Shown piece after piece: positions 8,148 to 17,261 of a DNA stretch of 46,718 nt. Under the pieces are notes generated by a model. That model was not told the DNA's origin. It saw nothing but the letters and a program-made list of their open reading frames with translations, and ran no database searches. This DNA comes from Hydrococcus sp. Prado102. GTDB lineage: Bacteria; Cyanobacteriota; Cyanobacteriia; Cyanobacteriales; Microcystaceae. Position numbers and translations under genes: made by a program. Every line of letters begins with the position of its first letter. The stretch's first letter is position 1. The stretch is from positions 1 to 46,718 of the forward strand of contig JALOOL010000008.1 of NCBI GenBank assembly GCA_025454425.1, written 5' to 3'.

Positions 8148-9593
8148 CTAAATTTGATTCAACGATCGCAACAAGCGACTTCGATCCCATCCCTTCTGAT
8201 TTAGTAGCAACCAAGATTGAATTAAATCCGGGCCTTGCAACGATCCCATCAAAGCTGCCCTTAGCGATTTCATGATTAGCCCTTTTTTGACGTTCTGAGC
8301 CTTCATAACGCGATCGATAATTGCTTTTGCCTCTGTTTCGTCTAAGTTCGCTGGAATGGCTTCTAGGATAGCTTGTATCAGTTCTTTAACTCCTGCTAAT
8401 TTCAACTGAGCGATCGCGTCGTCGGTATATTCAACCGATTCTCCAAACAGCAAATGACTTTCTTTCGCCGCATCCGTCAATCGCGTCAAAGAAGGCCCGA
8501 TTAACGCCGCAAGCTGCTCTAACCAAGCGCGATTGCCATCTATATCGACTTGATAGTCTGCTTCTTGCCAGTAAGGAACCAACAATTCAACCAACTTCTC
8601 GGCTGGTATTTTATGCAAGTATTGGCTGTTAATCCAATCGAGTTTATCCCAGTCAAATTTTGCCCCTGCTTTATTCACTCTTTCTAACTCAAACTTCTCT
8701 GCGGCTTCAGCAAGCGTAAAAATCTCTTGGGTAGAGTCTGGAGGAGTCCATCCCAGCAAGGTCATATAATTTGCCATCGCTTCGGGTAAAAAGCCCATTT
8801 TTTTAAACTCATCGATAGAAGTTACGCCATCCCGTTTGGATAGTTTGCGTCCTTCTTGACTCAAAATGAGCGGCGTATGGGCAAATTCTGGTACAGTTGC
8901 CCCTAATGCTTCGTATAACAAGATTTGTTTGGCAGTGTTGGCAATATGATCTTCGCCTCGGATGACGTGAGTAATCTGCATATCGATGTCATCTACGACA
9001 ACCGCTAAGTTATATAACGGCTGTCCGAATGCTTCTCCTTCGGTTTCTGCGGCGCGAGCAACGACCATATCGCCGCCGAGATCGCTTCCTTTCCAGACTA
9101 CTTCGCCCCGCACCATATCGTTCCAAACAATTTCGCGAGCGTCATCTATTTTGAAGCGGATGACTGCTTTTCTCCCTTCGGCTTCATAAGCAGCTTGTTG
9201 TTCGGCGCTCAAGTCGCGATCGCGATTATCGTAACGGGGCGCTTGATGTCTCGCCATTTGCTTTTCCCGCATCTGTTCTAATTCTTCGGAACTAGTATAG
9301 CTGCGGTAGGCAAGTCCTTTATCCAACAATGTTTGAATGGCTTTATCATAAAAATCGATACGTTGCGTTTGAAAAATCGGCCCTTCATCCCAATCCAGTC
9401 CCAACCAAGTCAATCCCGATTGAATATTCTCGGTATATTCGGGTCGCGATCGCTCCTTATCCGTATCTTCTATCCGTAAAATGAACTTGCCGCCTTGATG
9501 ACGGGCAAATAACCAGTTAAATACTGCTGTTCTGGCGGTTCCGACGTGTAAATTTCCTGTCGGACTGGGTGCGATGCGAACTCTGACCGTCAC
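8148..9593 (-). CDS. gltX: Glutamate--tRNA ligase
   Basis: GltX charges tRNA-Glu with glutamate in the cytoplasm; in cyanobacteria the product feeds both protein synthesis and tetrapyrrole synthesis via glutamyl-tRNA reductase, and the enzyme is typically non-discriminating, also charging tRNA-Gln. The class I signature '[15 protein letters not shown]' is at residues ~8-22 (HIGH counterpart HVGT) and 'GRKLSKRDG' near residue 250 is the KMSKS loop. '[20 protein letters not shown]' is the conserved catalytic segment. At 481 residues it is full length with the anticodon-binding C-terminal half. It is divergent from the MarR gene; the 191-bp spacer holds a palindromic operator that could also affect gltX. 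Confidence 0.97.
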   Translation of the reverse strand: MTVRVRIAPSPTGNLHVGTARTAVFNWLFARHQGGKFILRIEDTDKERSRPEYTENIQSGLTWLGLDWDEGPIFQTQRIDFYDKAIQTLLDKGLAYRSYTSSEELEQMREKQMARHQAPRYDNRDRDLSAEQQAAYEAEGRKAVIRFKIDDAREIVWNDMVRGEVVWKGSDLGGDMVVARAAETEGEAFGQPLYNLAVVVDDIDMQITHVIRGEDHIANTAKQILLYEALGATVPEFAHTPLILSQEGRKLSKRDGVTSIDEFKKMGFLPEAMANYMTLLGWTPPDSTQEIFTLAEAAEKFELERVNKAGAKFDWDKLDWINSQYLHKIPAEKLVELLVPYWQEADYQVDIDGNRAWLEQLAALIGPSLTRLTDAAKESHLLFGESVEYTDDAIAQLKLAGVKELIQAILEAIPANLDETEAKAIIDRVMKAQNVKKGLIMKSLRAALMGSLQGPDLIQSWLLLNQKGWDRSRLLRSLNQI

Positions 9594-9678
9594 GGGATAC
9601 CCCTTTTTAATCGACTTTTACTTAACTTGCAGCTTTTTATTCTAGCCCAAGGCTCGCTCGATTTAGTTCTATCTCAGG

Positions 9679-9717
9679 ATTGTTTAAAAAACATATTGTT
9701 TATTTTTTAAACAATAT
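9679..9717. promoter_or_regulatory. Inverted-repeat operator upstream of the MarR gene
   Basis: ATTGTTTAAAAAA (9679-9691) and TTTTTTAAACAAT (9703-9715) form a perfect 13-bp inverted repeat with 11 bp between. A third half-site ATTGTTTA at 9695-9702 also pairs with TAAACAAT, giving a tighter palindrome ATATTGTTTA-N5-TAAACAATAT (9693-9717). Two direct half-sites and one inverted half-site fit MarR-dimer binding and autoregulation. Binding by the adjacent MarR protein is inferred. Confidence 0.6.
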
Positions 9718-9784
9718 GATAAGTTAACAATGTATTCCTTAAAAACAAGTGATAGCTTAGAAATGATGACGTTCCATCCCGTAA

Positions 9785-10252
9785 TTGAAGAAACACGCAG
9801 CCAATCGCTCTACGTTTATCCCCTTTCACCCAGCCCTGTCGGGATGGACGGGAGTATTATTAGTTAAAGCCGCCGATGAAATTCGTAACGCATTCGGCGA
9901 TCGCTTGGCTGCATTAGGGATTGGAACAAAGCATTTTGGCATTCTCTTTGTCCTCGATCGCCAAGGAGCTATTTCGCAAGTCGAACTGGGGCAACAGATG
10001 AGAATCGATCGCGCCCCAATGGTGCAGCATATCGATCTCTTAGAAGGACTTGGGTTAGTCGAGAGAACGAATAATCCGCGCGATCGTCGCGCCCATGCCA
10101 TTCTATTAACAGAGAAAGGACGAAAGGTTTTAGCAGAAGCTATCGAAATAGCTCGTCAAATAGAAACCGAGTTTTTTGCCCCTTTATCGGTAGAACAACG
10201 CCAACAGTTGAATAGTTTGCTCAATCAGCTAATGGCATCTCATTTTATTTAG
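9785..10252 (+). CDS. MarR-family transcriptional regulator
   Basis: This is a winged-helix regulator of the MarR family (155 aa). The helix-turn-helix and wing are visible: 'ISQVELGQQMRIDRAPMVQH', then 'LEGLGLVERTNNPRDRRAHA' with the DxRxxR wing motif (DRRAH), and 'ILLTEKGRKVL'. MarR proteins usually repress a neighbouring operon and release DNA on binding small phenolic or oxidative signals. The only in-frame start upstream of the domain is a TTG at 9785, immediately after a stop codon, with no good ribosome-binding site; an ATG at 9762 is in another frame. The start is therefore uncertain. The inverted-repeat operator ~70-105 bp upstream suggests autoregulation. Confidence 0.85.
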   Translation: MKKHAANRSTFIPFHPALSGWTGVLLVKAADEIRNAFGDRLAALGIGTKHFGILFVLDRQGAISQVELGQQMRIDRAPMVQHIDLLEGLGLVERTNNPRDRRAHAILLTEKGRKVLAEAIEIARQIETEFFAPLSVEQRQQLNSLLNQLMASHFI

Positions 10253-10264
10253 AACTTTCTTTAA

Positions 10265-10504
10265 CGATATCATCTAATATTTTTCGGTGCGATCGCGACA
10301 ACCTTATTCCTTCATCGACCAGTTAACGCTCAAGAAAGCGATCTTAACTCTTTATGCCAAAGTCTCCTCGATCCTCGGTGTGAGGAATACAAACCTCGCT
10401 CCGAACAAGAAAATAAAATACTTAAAGTGAGACTAGAAATCTCAGACCCAGACGATGAATGGATTCGTTCGATCGCCTTTAGGATTCCTTCAAAAGACTC
10501 ATGA
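10265..10504 (+). pseudogene. Secreted mini-protein frame without a start codon
   Basis: Between the MarR gene and the carotenoid enzyme, one frame is open from a TAA at 10262 to a TGA at 10502. It reads like a real secreted protein: a hydrophobic leader 'IFFGAIATTLFLHRPVNAQE' with an AxA-like cleavage site, a Cys pair ('LCQSLLDPRCEEY') and a beta-rich tail 'VRLEISDPDDEWIRSIAF'. No ATG, GTG or TTG precedes the leader; the codon where a start is expected is ATA (10277). Either the start mutated and this is a recent pseudogene, or a non-canonical start is used. The tail resembles small exported cyanobacterial proteins, but no family name is offered. Confidence 0.45.
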
Positions 10505-10650
10505 ATTAATAGCTCAAATCTAAATAAGTTTTTATTTTACATTTTTTTAAGGTGGCAATTTCACTCGAATTGTTACATAATTTAACCTTGTATTTAATTT
10601 TCGACTCAATAGCGGGCACAACTTAATCCCTGGATTAGTCAAAAGATTAC

Positions 10651-12594
10651 ATGAATCAACCATCAAATTCTTCTTTTACCCCTATCTCTCGACGAACGGC
10701 ATTAAAATTATTAAGCGTAGGAACGGTTGGAGGATTAGTAGGATATAGCCGTTTCTGCAAACCCAAACCAACAGTTTTTGTACGAGATACACTAACACTT
10801 CCCTACCGAATCGATCGCCCGAAAACGGTTATTGTAGTGGGGGCGGGATTGGCTGGATTAGCTTGCGCCTACGAATTGAGTCAGCGAGGATTCGCCGTCA
10901 CGTTGTTAGAGAGATCGCCCAATTTAGGCGGAAAAATCGCCAGTTGGAAAATTAACATCGGCGAAGAAGAATTTATGATGGAACATGGATTCCACGGTTT
11001 TTTCCCGCAATATTACAATCTCAACAGTCTGGTTAAAGAACTCGAAATTGCAGACAATTTTAAATCCTTAGAATATTATTCCTTAGTTTTTAGGACGAAA
11101 GATAAGTACGATCCAGAGGTATTTCGTCCCAGTCATTCGGCATTTCCGTGGAATATCGTCGATTTGGCGATCGCATCTCCCAATCGCTTGCGCTGGGGAA
11201 TTAATCTAACCAAACCCGCTCACTGGCAAGTGTTTCGAGCGATCGCAGGCTTTCAAATTCCCAAAAGTTTCAATCGCCTCGATAGTATTTCTGTCGCAGA
11301 CTGGGCGCAAAAAGATTTTCCACAAGGATTATACGATTTATATTTTCTTCCTTTTGCTAAATCGAGTCTCAATGCACCCGATACCTTGAGTACCGGAGAG
11401 TTATTACAGTTTTTCCATTTTTACTTTTTTGGCAATCCAGAAGGACTCGCTTTTAATGGAACGAAAGACGATATGGGCACTAGTTTAGTGCAACCCATTG
11501 CCAAAGCGATCGCCAATCATGGTGGCAAAATCATTACAGAAGCAACCGTTAGCGAGATTCAGTGCAAAGATGGAAAGATAGATGCGATCTCGTATCAACA
11601 GGGCGATACGCATACTAATGTCCCCTTTTGGATAGAACGCAATCCCGTTTTAGGAGACGAAAAATTAGAATATTATGGGGCGGGCGATCGCGTTTTTGCT
11701 GCCAAACCCGGTAGCGATGAAGCAATTTCTCTGTCTTGCACCCATCAAGGTTGTACGGTAGGAAGACAAGAAGATGGCAAGTTCCTTTGTCCCTGTCACG
11801 GTGCATTATACGACGAACGGGGGAAAGTAGTACGAGGCCCAGCTAAGCGAGATTTACCGCGTTTTAATATCGTCCGACGACAAGAAGAATCGGTTCAGTT
11901 AGTTGCAGTTGCGCCAAATTTGTCCACCATGGCAGACAAAATTCAAGCGGATTATTACGTCATTGCCACCGATGTTCCTGGGGCAAAACATTTGTGCGAG
12001 TTGATGGCGGGCGAGGTGGATGCAACTGTCAAGCAACAAATGGAAAGCTTAGCCGTTGCCGATCCTTTTGCGGTTGGGCGTTTTTGGTTCGATCGCGATT
12101 TTGAGTGGGAACATAGTAATTTTGCGTCCCTATCCGGTTACAAACTCACCGATAGTATTACCCTTTATCACCGCATTCAAGAACAATTCATCGATTGGGC
12201 AAAACGCACTGGAGGAAGCGTTGTAGAGTTACACGCCTACTGTTACAAAGAAAAAGAATTCCCTACCCAAGAAGCTTTATTAACCACATTCGAGCAAGAA
12301 TTGTATGAAATCGTGCCGGAATTAGCCTCTGCTAACGTCTTGCATCGAGAATTAGTCAATCAAAAGAATTTCTCCGGCTATCCGCCCAACAGTTATCGCG
12401 ATCGCCCAGCAACTGAAAGTAATATCTCTAATTTAATCTTTGCGGGCGATTGGGTAAAAATGCCTTTTCCCTGCGGATTGATGGAACGCGCTGTCAGTAG
12501 CGGGTTACTCGCTGCTAATGCGATTCTTCATCGGGAAGGATTGCAGCAAAGAACTCTTTTATCGGTCACTCCAGAAGGGTTGTTAAAAATCTAA
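10651..12594 (+). CDS. CrtU/CruE-type carotenoid desaturase-like flavoprotein with inserted Rieske domain
   Basis: The 647-residue protein begins with a twin-arginine-like leader ('SRRTALKLLSVGTVGG', residues ~13-28). A Rossmann FAD motif 'VIVVGAGLAGLACAYELSQR' (~60-79) follows. The next blocks 'MEHGFHGFFPQYYNLNSLVK', 'FPWNIVDLA' and 'FHFYFFGNPEGLAF' match the CrtU family, which desaturates and methylates beta-carotene rings to aromatic carotenoids; cyanobacterial CruE makes synechoxanthin this way. Between the FAD and C-terminal parts sits a Rieske cluster domain: 'CTHQGC' (~361) and 'CPCHG' (~380), giving 2 Cys and 2 His for a [2Fe-2S] centre. The C-terminal 'NLIFAGDWVKMPFPCGLMER' is the FAD-closing segment. 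Exact product unknown. Confidence 0.8.
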   Translation: MNQPSNSSFTPISRRTALKLLSVGTVGGLVGYSRFCKPKPTVFVRDTLTLPYRIDRPKTVIVVGAGLAGLACAYELSQRGFAVTLLERSPNLGGKIASWKINIGEEEFMMEHGFHGFFPQYYNLNSLVKELEIADNFKSLEYYSLVFRTKDKYDPEVFRPSHSAFPWNIVDLAIASPNRLRWGINLTKPAHWQVFRAIAGFQIPKSFNRLDSISVADWAQKDFPQGLYDLYFLPFAKSSLNAPDTLSTGELLQFFHFYFFGNPEGLAFNGTKDDMGTSLVQPIAKAIANHGGKIITEATVSEIQCKDGKIDAISYQQGDTHTNVPFWIERNPVLGDEKLEYYGAGDRVFAAKPGSDEAISLSCTHQGCTVGRQEDGKFLCPCHGALYDERGKVVRGPAKRDLPRFNIVRRQEESVQLVAVAPNLSTMADKIQADYYVIATDVPGAKHLCELMAGEVDATVKQQMESLAVADPFAVGRFWFDRDFEWEHSNFASLSGYKLTDSITLYHRIQEQFIDWAKRTGGSVVELHAYCYKEKEFPTQEALLTTFEQELYEIVPELASANVLHRELVNQKNFSGYPPNSYRDRPATESNISNLIFAGDWVKMPFPCGLMERAVSSGLLAANAILHREGLQQRTLLSVTPEGLLKI

Positions 12595-12734
12595 CTAAAG
12601 GTTTAGATTAGTTGATAATTCCTAAAAGCTTAACCAAATTATTAAATTTTATTAGTAATATCTTGACAAATCGCCTAACATTCTCCTCGATTAAAGAAGG
12701 GAAAAAAGCAACCAGTCTTTACTAATAAAAGTTA

Positions 12735-15023
12735 TTGAAAACTCAAGTGAAAGAACTATCTTGGCTCGATCGCACTCAACCTTCAGATCGTCCATTAATT
12801 GGAGAGAAAGCTTTTTCTTTGGGTCAGTTAGGGCAACAAGGCTATCCTATTTTGCCAGGATTTATTATTGATTCAGAGTTTTTTAGAGAATTCATTCAAA
12901 CAGTCTCAAATAATGCCTCGATATTAACCGATCTTCCTTATTCCTCTCTAAACTTCGATGCAGATAATTATATAACGCTTCAACAGGTAGCCAAGCAAAG
13001 CCGTCAGGAAATACTGAGTGCGACGTTACCCGCCGAATGGGGAGCGATGTTTTTGAATGCGGCTCGACAATTGCAGTCTCCAACGCTAATTTTAAGAGTT
13101 TCCCTAGCGCTCCCGTCATCGATTCCATCGCAGTTGTCTGGATTATTCTCTTCTCAAATTTGTTGGTGCGAAACAGAATCATTAGAATTAGCCATCAAGC
13201 AAACATGGGCGGAATTATTTAGCGCCAAAAGTTTATTTTATTGGCGGCGCATGGGGATTGGCATTGAAAAAATTAGATTTGCAATTCTCGTACAGCCAAT
13301 TAGCAACGCGATCGCGTCGGGAATGTTGCAAATTAGTTGGGAGCATCTTTCGATTCAATCGACTTATGGATTGGGATACAGTCTTATAAAAGGAGAAATT
13401 GCCCCCGATTTATATCAAATTCAACGCTCAACTAAAGAAATAAAAACTCAAAAACTAGGCAGCAAAATTCTTGCCTATCGATTACTAGAACAACAAACTC
13501 CCGATAAAAGCGATTGTTTGGAGACTTATTTATTAAGCGCTAACGAACAAGAAAGCTACTCGCTCGATGAAACATTAATATGTCAATTAATCGCTTTAAG
13601 CGAACGTTTAGCAACAGAACAACCTTCATTTAATGTTTTTGAGTGGGCGATCGCGCCAACCTCACAACTGTATATCACCCAAGGTTTTAAGACTATTGTT
13701 CGACAAGCGCCTCCCCTTGGTTTAGTAGCAAAAAAACCTCTCATGGAATCTCAACCCCTGTTAACTGGCATATCGGCATCGGCAGGACAAGCGATTGGTA
13801 GTGCCTATGCGATCGCAGATGAAGACCATCTAAGCGCCATGCCAACGGGAAGTATTTTAATCGCAAACGCGATCGATTTAAAGTGGTTGCCTTGGCTCAA
13901 ACAAGCAGCAGGGATCGTTATTGAAAGAGGAAGTCTCACCAGCCATGCTGCTATTATCGCCAGAGAACTTAAGATTCCTGCTATCGTTGGCGCAACGAAC
14001 GCAAGAAAACTCATTCACACCGGAGAATCGTTATTTTTAGATGCTAATAAAGGAGAAATCTATCATTATCAAGTCGAAAGTCGAAAGTCGAAAGTCGAAA
14101 GTAAAAATTCTCCCTTGTCTCCCTTGTCGAACGAAGGACGCTCCCACATTCCCATCGCAACTCAATTACTAGTCAATCTTTCTCAACCAAGCGCGATCGC
14201 ACAATCGGCAGCATTGCCCGTCGATGGATTGGGTTTGCTACGATCCGAATGGATGCTATCGGAGTTGCTCGCCCAAAAACCGTTAGAGGAATGGTTAGAA
14301 AAATCGCAACATTCGCTCCTAATTGAAGAATTAACTCAATTAATCGGTCAATTTGCCCGTGGATTTGCACCGCGACCCATATTTTATCGCTCCGTCGATT
14401 GGAGAGCGTTTAAGGTCGAACAACGAGGTACTTACGACTATCAACTGAATCCGACCTTCTTCAATTTAGAATTACAAGCGTTAAGACGAGTTCGCAATGC
14501 TGGCTCGACCAATGTTAATTTAATCTTGCCGTTTGTTCGTACCGTAGAAGAATTTAGCTTCTGTCGCCATCTCGTCGAAAAAGCCGAATTATTTCAACAA
14601 AATTCTTTTCAGTTGTGGATTATGGCAGAAGTCCCCTCGGTCATTTTTTTGCTGCCGCAATTCGTGCAAGCAGGCGTTCGAGGGATTGCGATCGGCACTA
14701 ACGATCTGACGCAATTAGTCTTGGGAGTCGATCGCGAACAAGCTACGTTTTCCACACAATTAAATGCCTGTCATCCTGCCATGTTAGCCGCGATCGAACA
14801 GTTAATTCAAGGAGCAAAGAAGGCGGGGATTCCTTGTTCGATTTGCTCTGGCGCATCAGCACAATATCCCGAACTCATAGATCGCTTGATAAGATGGGGA
14901 ATTACCTCAATTTCTGTAGAGTTAGAAGCGCTAGAAAAAACGAGAATTGCGATCGCGCGTGCCGAGATGCGTTTACTTTTAGAGACAGCAAGAGAACGAA
15001 AAGCCTACGGGGATCGCTCGTAA
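12735..15023 (+). CDS. PEP-synthase-like protein, probably catalytically degenerate
   Basis: The domain order matches phosphoenolpyruvate synthase: an N-terminal ATP-grasp-like region ('GEKAFSLGQLGQQGYPILPG', 'TYGLGYSLIKGEIAPDLY'), the phosphohistidine swivelling domain with 'GSLTSHAAIIARELKIPAIV' (catalytic His ~residue 400), and a C-terminal PEP-binding barrel with 'GIAIGTNDLTQLVLGVDRE' and 'PCSICSG' (active-site Cys). Two hallmarks look worn: the RSSAxxED segment reads 'LRVSLALPSSIPSQ', and the barrel motif NPMLGxRG reads 'NPTFFNLELQALRR'. Normal PpsA conversion of pyruvate to PEP is therefore doubtful. An in-frame repeat lies in the linker at 14071-14154. The start is TTG 12735 or GTG 12747. 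Confidence 0.7.
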   Translation: MKTQVKELSWLDRTQPSDRPLIGEKAFSLGQLGQQGYPILPGFIIDSEFFREFIQTVSNNASILTDLPYSSLNFDADNYITLQQVAKQSRQEILSATLPAEWGAMFLNAARQLQSPTLILRVSLALPSSIPSQLSGLFSSQICWCETESLELAIKQTWAELFSAKSLFYWRRMGIGIEKIRFAILVQPISNAIASGMLQISWEHLSIQSTYGLGYSLIKGEIAPDLYQIQRSTKEIKTQKLGSKILAYRLLEQQTPDKSDCLETYLLSANEQESYSLDETLICQLIALSERLATEQPSFNVFEWAIAPTSQLYITQGFKTIVRQAPPLGLVAKKPLMESQPLLTGISASAGQAIGSAYAIADEDHLSAMPTGSILIANAIDLKWLPWLKQAAGIVIERGSLTSHAAIIARELKIPAIVGATNARKLIHTGESLFLDANKGEIYHYQVESRKSKVESKNSPLSPLSNEGRSHIPIATQLLVNLSQPSAIAQSAALPVDGLGLLRSEWMLSELLAQKPLEEWLEKSQHSLLIEELTQLIGQFARGFAPRPIFYRSVDWRAFKVEQRGTYDYQLNPTFFNLELQALRRVRNAGSTNVNLILPFVRTVEEFSFCRHLVEKAELFQQNSFQLWIMAEVPSVIFLLPQFVQAGVRGIAIGTNDLTQLVLGVDREQATFSTQLNACHPAMLAAIEQLIQGAKKAGIPCSICSGASAQYPELIDRLIRWGITSISVELEALEKTRIAIARAEMRLLLETARERKAYGDRS
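14071..14154 (+). repeat. Low-complexity repeat inserted in frame in the PEP-synthase-like gene
   Basis: TCGAAAG is repeated four times (14074-14101), followed by CTCCCTTGTCTCCCTTGTC and GAAGGACGCTCCC (14133-14145). The last 13-mer is the exact reverse complement of 2273-2285. The block encodes ~27 Ser/Lys-rich residues between the swivelling domain and the barrel and keeps the frame open. Confidence 0.8.
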
Positions 15024-15110
15024 AAAACTTTTTTGCATCCTCACAACTTCCTCAAATTTATTTTTTATAGTGAAATCAACAGGGTAAAAGAGTGGTTGAG
15101 ATAATTTTAT

Positions 15111-15311
15111 ATGAGTAACTGTCCGTGTTGTGGTAATTCCTTACTTCGCCATGTTCGTCATGGAAACGTTTATTGGTTTTGCCAAAGTTGCTGGCAAGAA
15201 ATGCCTAACTTCGATCTCATGCGTATTCTTAATGCCCACCGCAGAAGCGATCCAAATCTCTCGTCTTTAATAACAGGTCAAAAGAAATTGGTCGAAATGG
15301 TTTGTGGGTAA
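15111..15311 (+). CDS. Small zinc-ribbon protein
   Basis: The 66-residue protein carries two Cys pairs, 'CPCC' at residues 4-7 and 'CQSC' near residue 29, spaced as in a zinc ribbon ('NCPCCGNSLLRHVRHGNVYW', then 'FCQSCWQEMPN'). The rest is a short basic helix. Such mini zinc ribbons, conserved among cyanobacteria, usually have no assigned role; RNA or protein binding is likely. It sits 87 bp downstream of the PEP-synthase-like gene. A TATAGT element about 42 bp before the start could be its own -10 box. Confidence 0.7.
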   Translation: MSNCPCCGNSLLRHVRHGNVYWFCQSCWQEMPNFDLMRILNAHRRSDPNLSSLITGQKKLVEMVCG

Positions 15312-15436
15312 TACATTAAGAATAGAGAGCGCGCATTTTTAGATACATTGCGTAGCGAAATTTAAAACTATTGATGTAGCAGCAACAATAAAAATCAATA
15401 GAAAAACTCGTTTCATTTCAAAAATAGTAGCCTTAA

Positions 15437-15462
15437 GCGCCCTAGTAGTTTTATTAGGGCGC
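15437..15462. repeat. Hairpin in the spacer upstream of deoC
   Basis: GCGCCCTA (15437-15444) pairs with TAGGGCGC (15455-15462), overlapping a HIP1 site. A second, weaker hairpin GAATAGC/GCTATTC lies at 15496-15513. Both sit within the 247-bp spacer before deoC and could be a terminator of the zinc-ribbon gene or part of the deoC leader. Confidence 0.5.
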
Positions 15463-15558
15463 GATCGCTATGTGCGTCCTCTGAAAAAACTTTTTGAATA
15501 GCTAAAGCTATTCATCATCTGTAACAATTTTAACAGGGAGTCTTTTGGAGGAGCGCCG

Positions 15559-16227
15559 ATGAATATAACGGATTCAGGAATTGATATTGCCAATTATATC
15601 GACCATGCACTGCTCGATCCTACCGCTACTCCCGAACAGGTAGCACAGTGCTGTACCGAAGCAGAACGTTTCAATTTTGCAGCCGTTTGCCTTTATCCTA
15701 CAGCAGTTCGACAAGCTGGCGAACTACTGCACGGGAAAAAAATTCAAATCTGCACGGTCATAGGCTTTCCCACAGGCGCAACCACTTCAGCCATCAAACT
15801 CTACGAAGCGCAAGAGGCAGTCGAGAATGGTGCAACTGAATTAGATGTAGTTATTAATTTAGGTTGGTTAAAAGTTGGGAAATCCGAAGAGATATATCGA
15901 GAAATTGCGGCTATTTGCGAGGAAACCGGACAAACTGTGAAGGCTATACTAGAAACGAATCTCCTCACTGATACCGAAAAGCGACTCGCCGCAGAAATCT
16001 GTATGGATGCTGGAGTAGCCTATCTTAAAACGAATACGGGTTGGTTTGGCGGTGCTACCGTTGCCGACGTTCGTTTTTTAAGAAATATCACTAAAGGACA
16101 AGTTGGAATTAAAGCTTCGGGTGGGATTCGTACCCTCGAACAAGCTTTAGAATTAATATCCGCAGGTGCAACTCGACTCGGAACTTCTCGCGGAGTCGAA
16201 CTAATTCGACAACAAGAAGGAAATTAA
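15559..16227 (+). CDS. deoC: Deoxyribose-phosphate aldolase
   Basis: DeoC reversibly cleaves 2-deoxy-D-ribose 5-phosphate into glyceraldehyde 3-phosphate and acetaldehyde, salvaging deoxynucleosides in the cytoplasm. The TIM-barrel landmarks are clear: '[16 protein letters not shown]', '[11 protein letters not shown]', '[20 protein letters not shown]', '[15 protein letters not shown]', the Schiff-base Lys in '[10 protein letters not shown]' (~residue 157) and '[15 protein letters not shown]', which carries the second active-site Lys. It is 222 residues, the normal bacterial length. A strong Shine-Dalgarno GGAGG lies just ahead of the ATG, fixing the start. recO follows on the same strand after 168 bp, an arrangement common in cyanobacteria. 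Confidence 0.96.
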   Translation: MNITDSGIDIANYIDHALLDPTATPEQVAQCCTEAERFNFAAVCLYPTAVRQAGELLHGKKIQICTVIGFPTGATTSAIKLYEAQEAVENGATELDVVINLGWLKVGKSEEIYREIAAICEETGQTVKAILETNLLTDTEKRLAAEICMDAGVAYLKTNTGWFGGATVADVRFLRNITKGQVGIKASGGIRTLEQALELISAGATRLGTSRGVELIRQQEGN

Positions 16228-16339
16228 AAGTTCAAAGTTTAGGATTCAATAGACTTCTTGCAAAAGTACCAAATTCCTCAATCCTTTCATCAGAAAGCGT
16301 CAATTTCTCTGATTTATGCCCATAGGTCTGATATTCTTA

Positions 16340-16395
16340 CTTGTCTCCCTTGTCTCCCCAATCCCCATTCACCAATCGCTAGTCCCCAATAAATA
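16340..16395. repeat. Low-complexity CTTGTCTCCC / CCCCATTC spacer repeat
   Basis: The sequence CTTGTCTCCC occurs with a shortened second copy, followed by AATCCCCATTCACC and AGTCCCCAAT, immediately before the recO start codon. It is the complementary strand of the GGGAGACAAG-type repeats seen at 2286, 22249 and 24003. Confidence 0.65.
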
Positions 16396-17229
16396 ATGAC
16401 TAAAACCTATCAAGCCACTGGAATTATTTTAAAAGGAATGCCGCTAGGGGAAGCCGATCGCCTTTTGACGATTCTTTCCCCAGAATATGGCTTAATTCGG
16501 GCTGTAGCACCAGGCGCAAGAAAGCATAAATCGAGATTGCGAGGCAGAAGCGAATTATTTGTAGTCAATCAATGGTTGATTGTCAAAGGGCGATCGCTCG
16601 ATAAAATTACTCAAGCAGAAACTTTAGAAACCTACCCCCGCTTGAGTCGCGATCTCGGAAGACTTGCGGCAAGCCAGTATTTAGCCGAGTTGGTTCTGTG
16701 TTTGGCTTTGAGCGATCGACCCGAAAGAGAACTCTACGAATTGCTAGGCGAACATCTGCGCCGCCTCGAACAAGCGGACGATCGCAACCTCCTTGCCTAT
16801 CTCTCGCAAGCTGTTTTTCACCTATTGGCGATCGCGGGAATTGCACCCGAAGTCCAACGCTGCTGTTTGACCCAAAAGGCGATCGCGCCCAATTTTAGCG
16901 ACTTGCGCTGGCGAGTTGGGTTTAGCTTTGAAAGTGGCGGACTCGTTAATTTATCGGCACGAGAATCCCTCTCCCAAACCGCCAGCGAATCGATAACGAA
17001 TGCTTCTGAGATTGCTTTGCCCAAAATCGATACCAAGTTAAGCGCTTCGGAATTGAACATCCTGCAACAATTGGGCAGCCAAGATTTACCCGCGATGTCT
17101 CAACCTTCCTTTGATGAAATAGCTTGGGTAAAAGTAGAGCATTTGTTAAGAGATTATAGTAAATATCATTTTGGTCGTTCTTTTCGTTCAGCTAGCTTAG
17201 TTGATGCGCTATCTCCCTTAGAATTTTAA
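16396..17229 (+). CDS. recO: DNA repair protein RecO
   Basis: RecO acts with RecF and RecR to load RecA on SSB-coated single-stranded gaps. The N-terminal OB-fold begins '[20 protein letters not shown]' with '[19 protein letters not shown]', which is highly characteristic. The helical C-terminal part follows ('[20 protein letters not shown]'). In many bacteria a CxxC-CxxC zinc site lies in the C-terminal half; here only a 'CC' pair (residue ~155) remains and the second pair is absent ('[16 protein letters not shown]'), so zinc binding is probably lost. Length 277 aa is normal. Located between deoC and an MFS transporter gene, which starts 32 bp downstream. Confidence 0.95.
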   Translation: MTKTYQATGIILKGMPLGEADRLLTILSPEYGLIRAVAPGARKHKSRLRGRSELFVVNQWLIVKGRSLDKITQAETLETYPRLSRDLGRLAASQYLAELVLCLALSDRPERELYELLGEHLRRLEQADDRNLLAYLSQAVFHLLAIAGIAPEVQRCCLTQKAIAPNFSDLRWRVGFSFESGGLVNLSARESLSQTASESITNASEIALPKIDTKLSASELNILQQLGSQDLPAMSQPSFDEIAWVKVEHLLRDYSKYHFGRSFRSASLVDALSPLEF

Positions 17230-17261
17230 CTATCTACTTAAAATTTCTTTAAAAAAATGTA

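Noticed and set aside
12689-12694. -10 box after TTGACA (12663-12668) upstream of the PEP-synthase-like gene
   Set aside because: Spacing to any TATAAT-like hexamer is about 20 bp and the match is poor, so no promoter is claimed.
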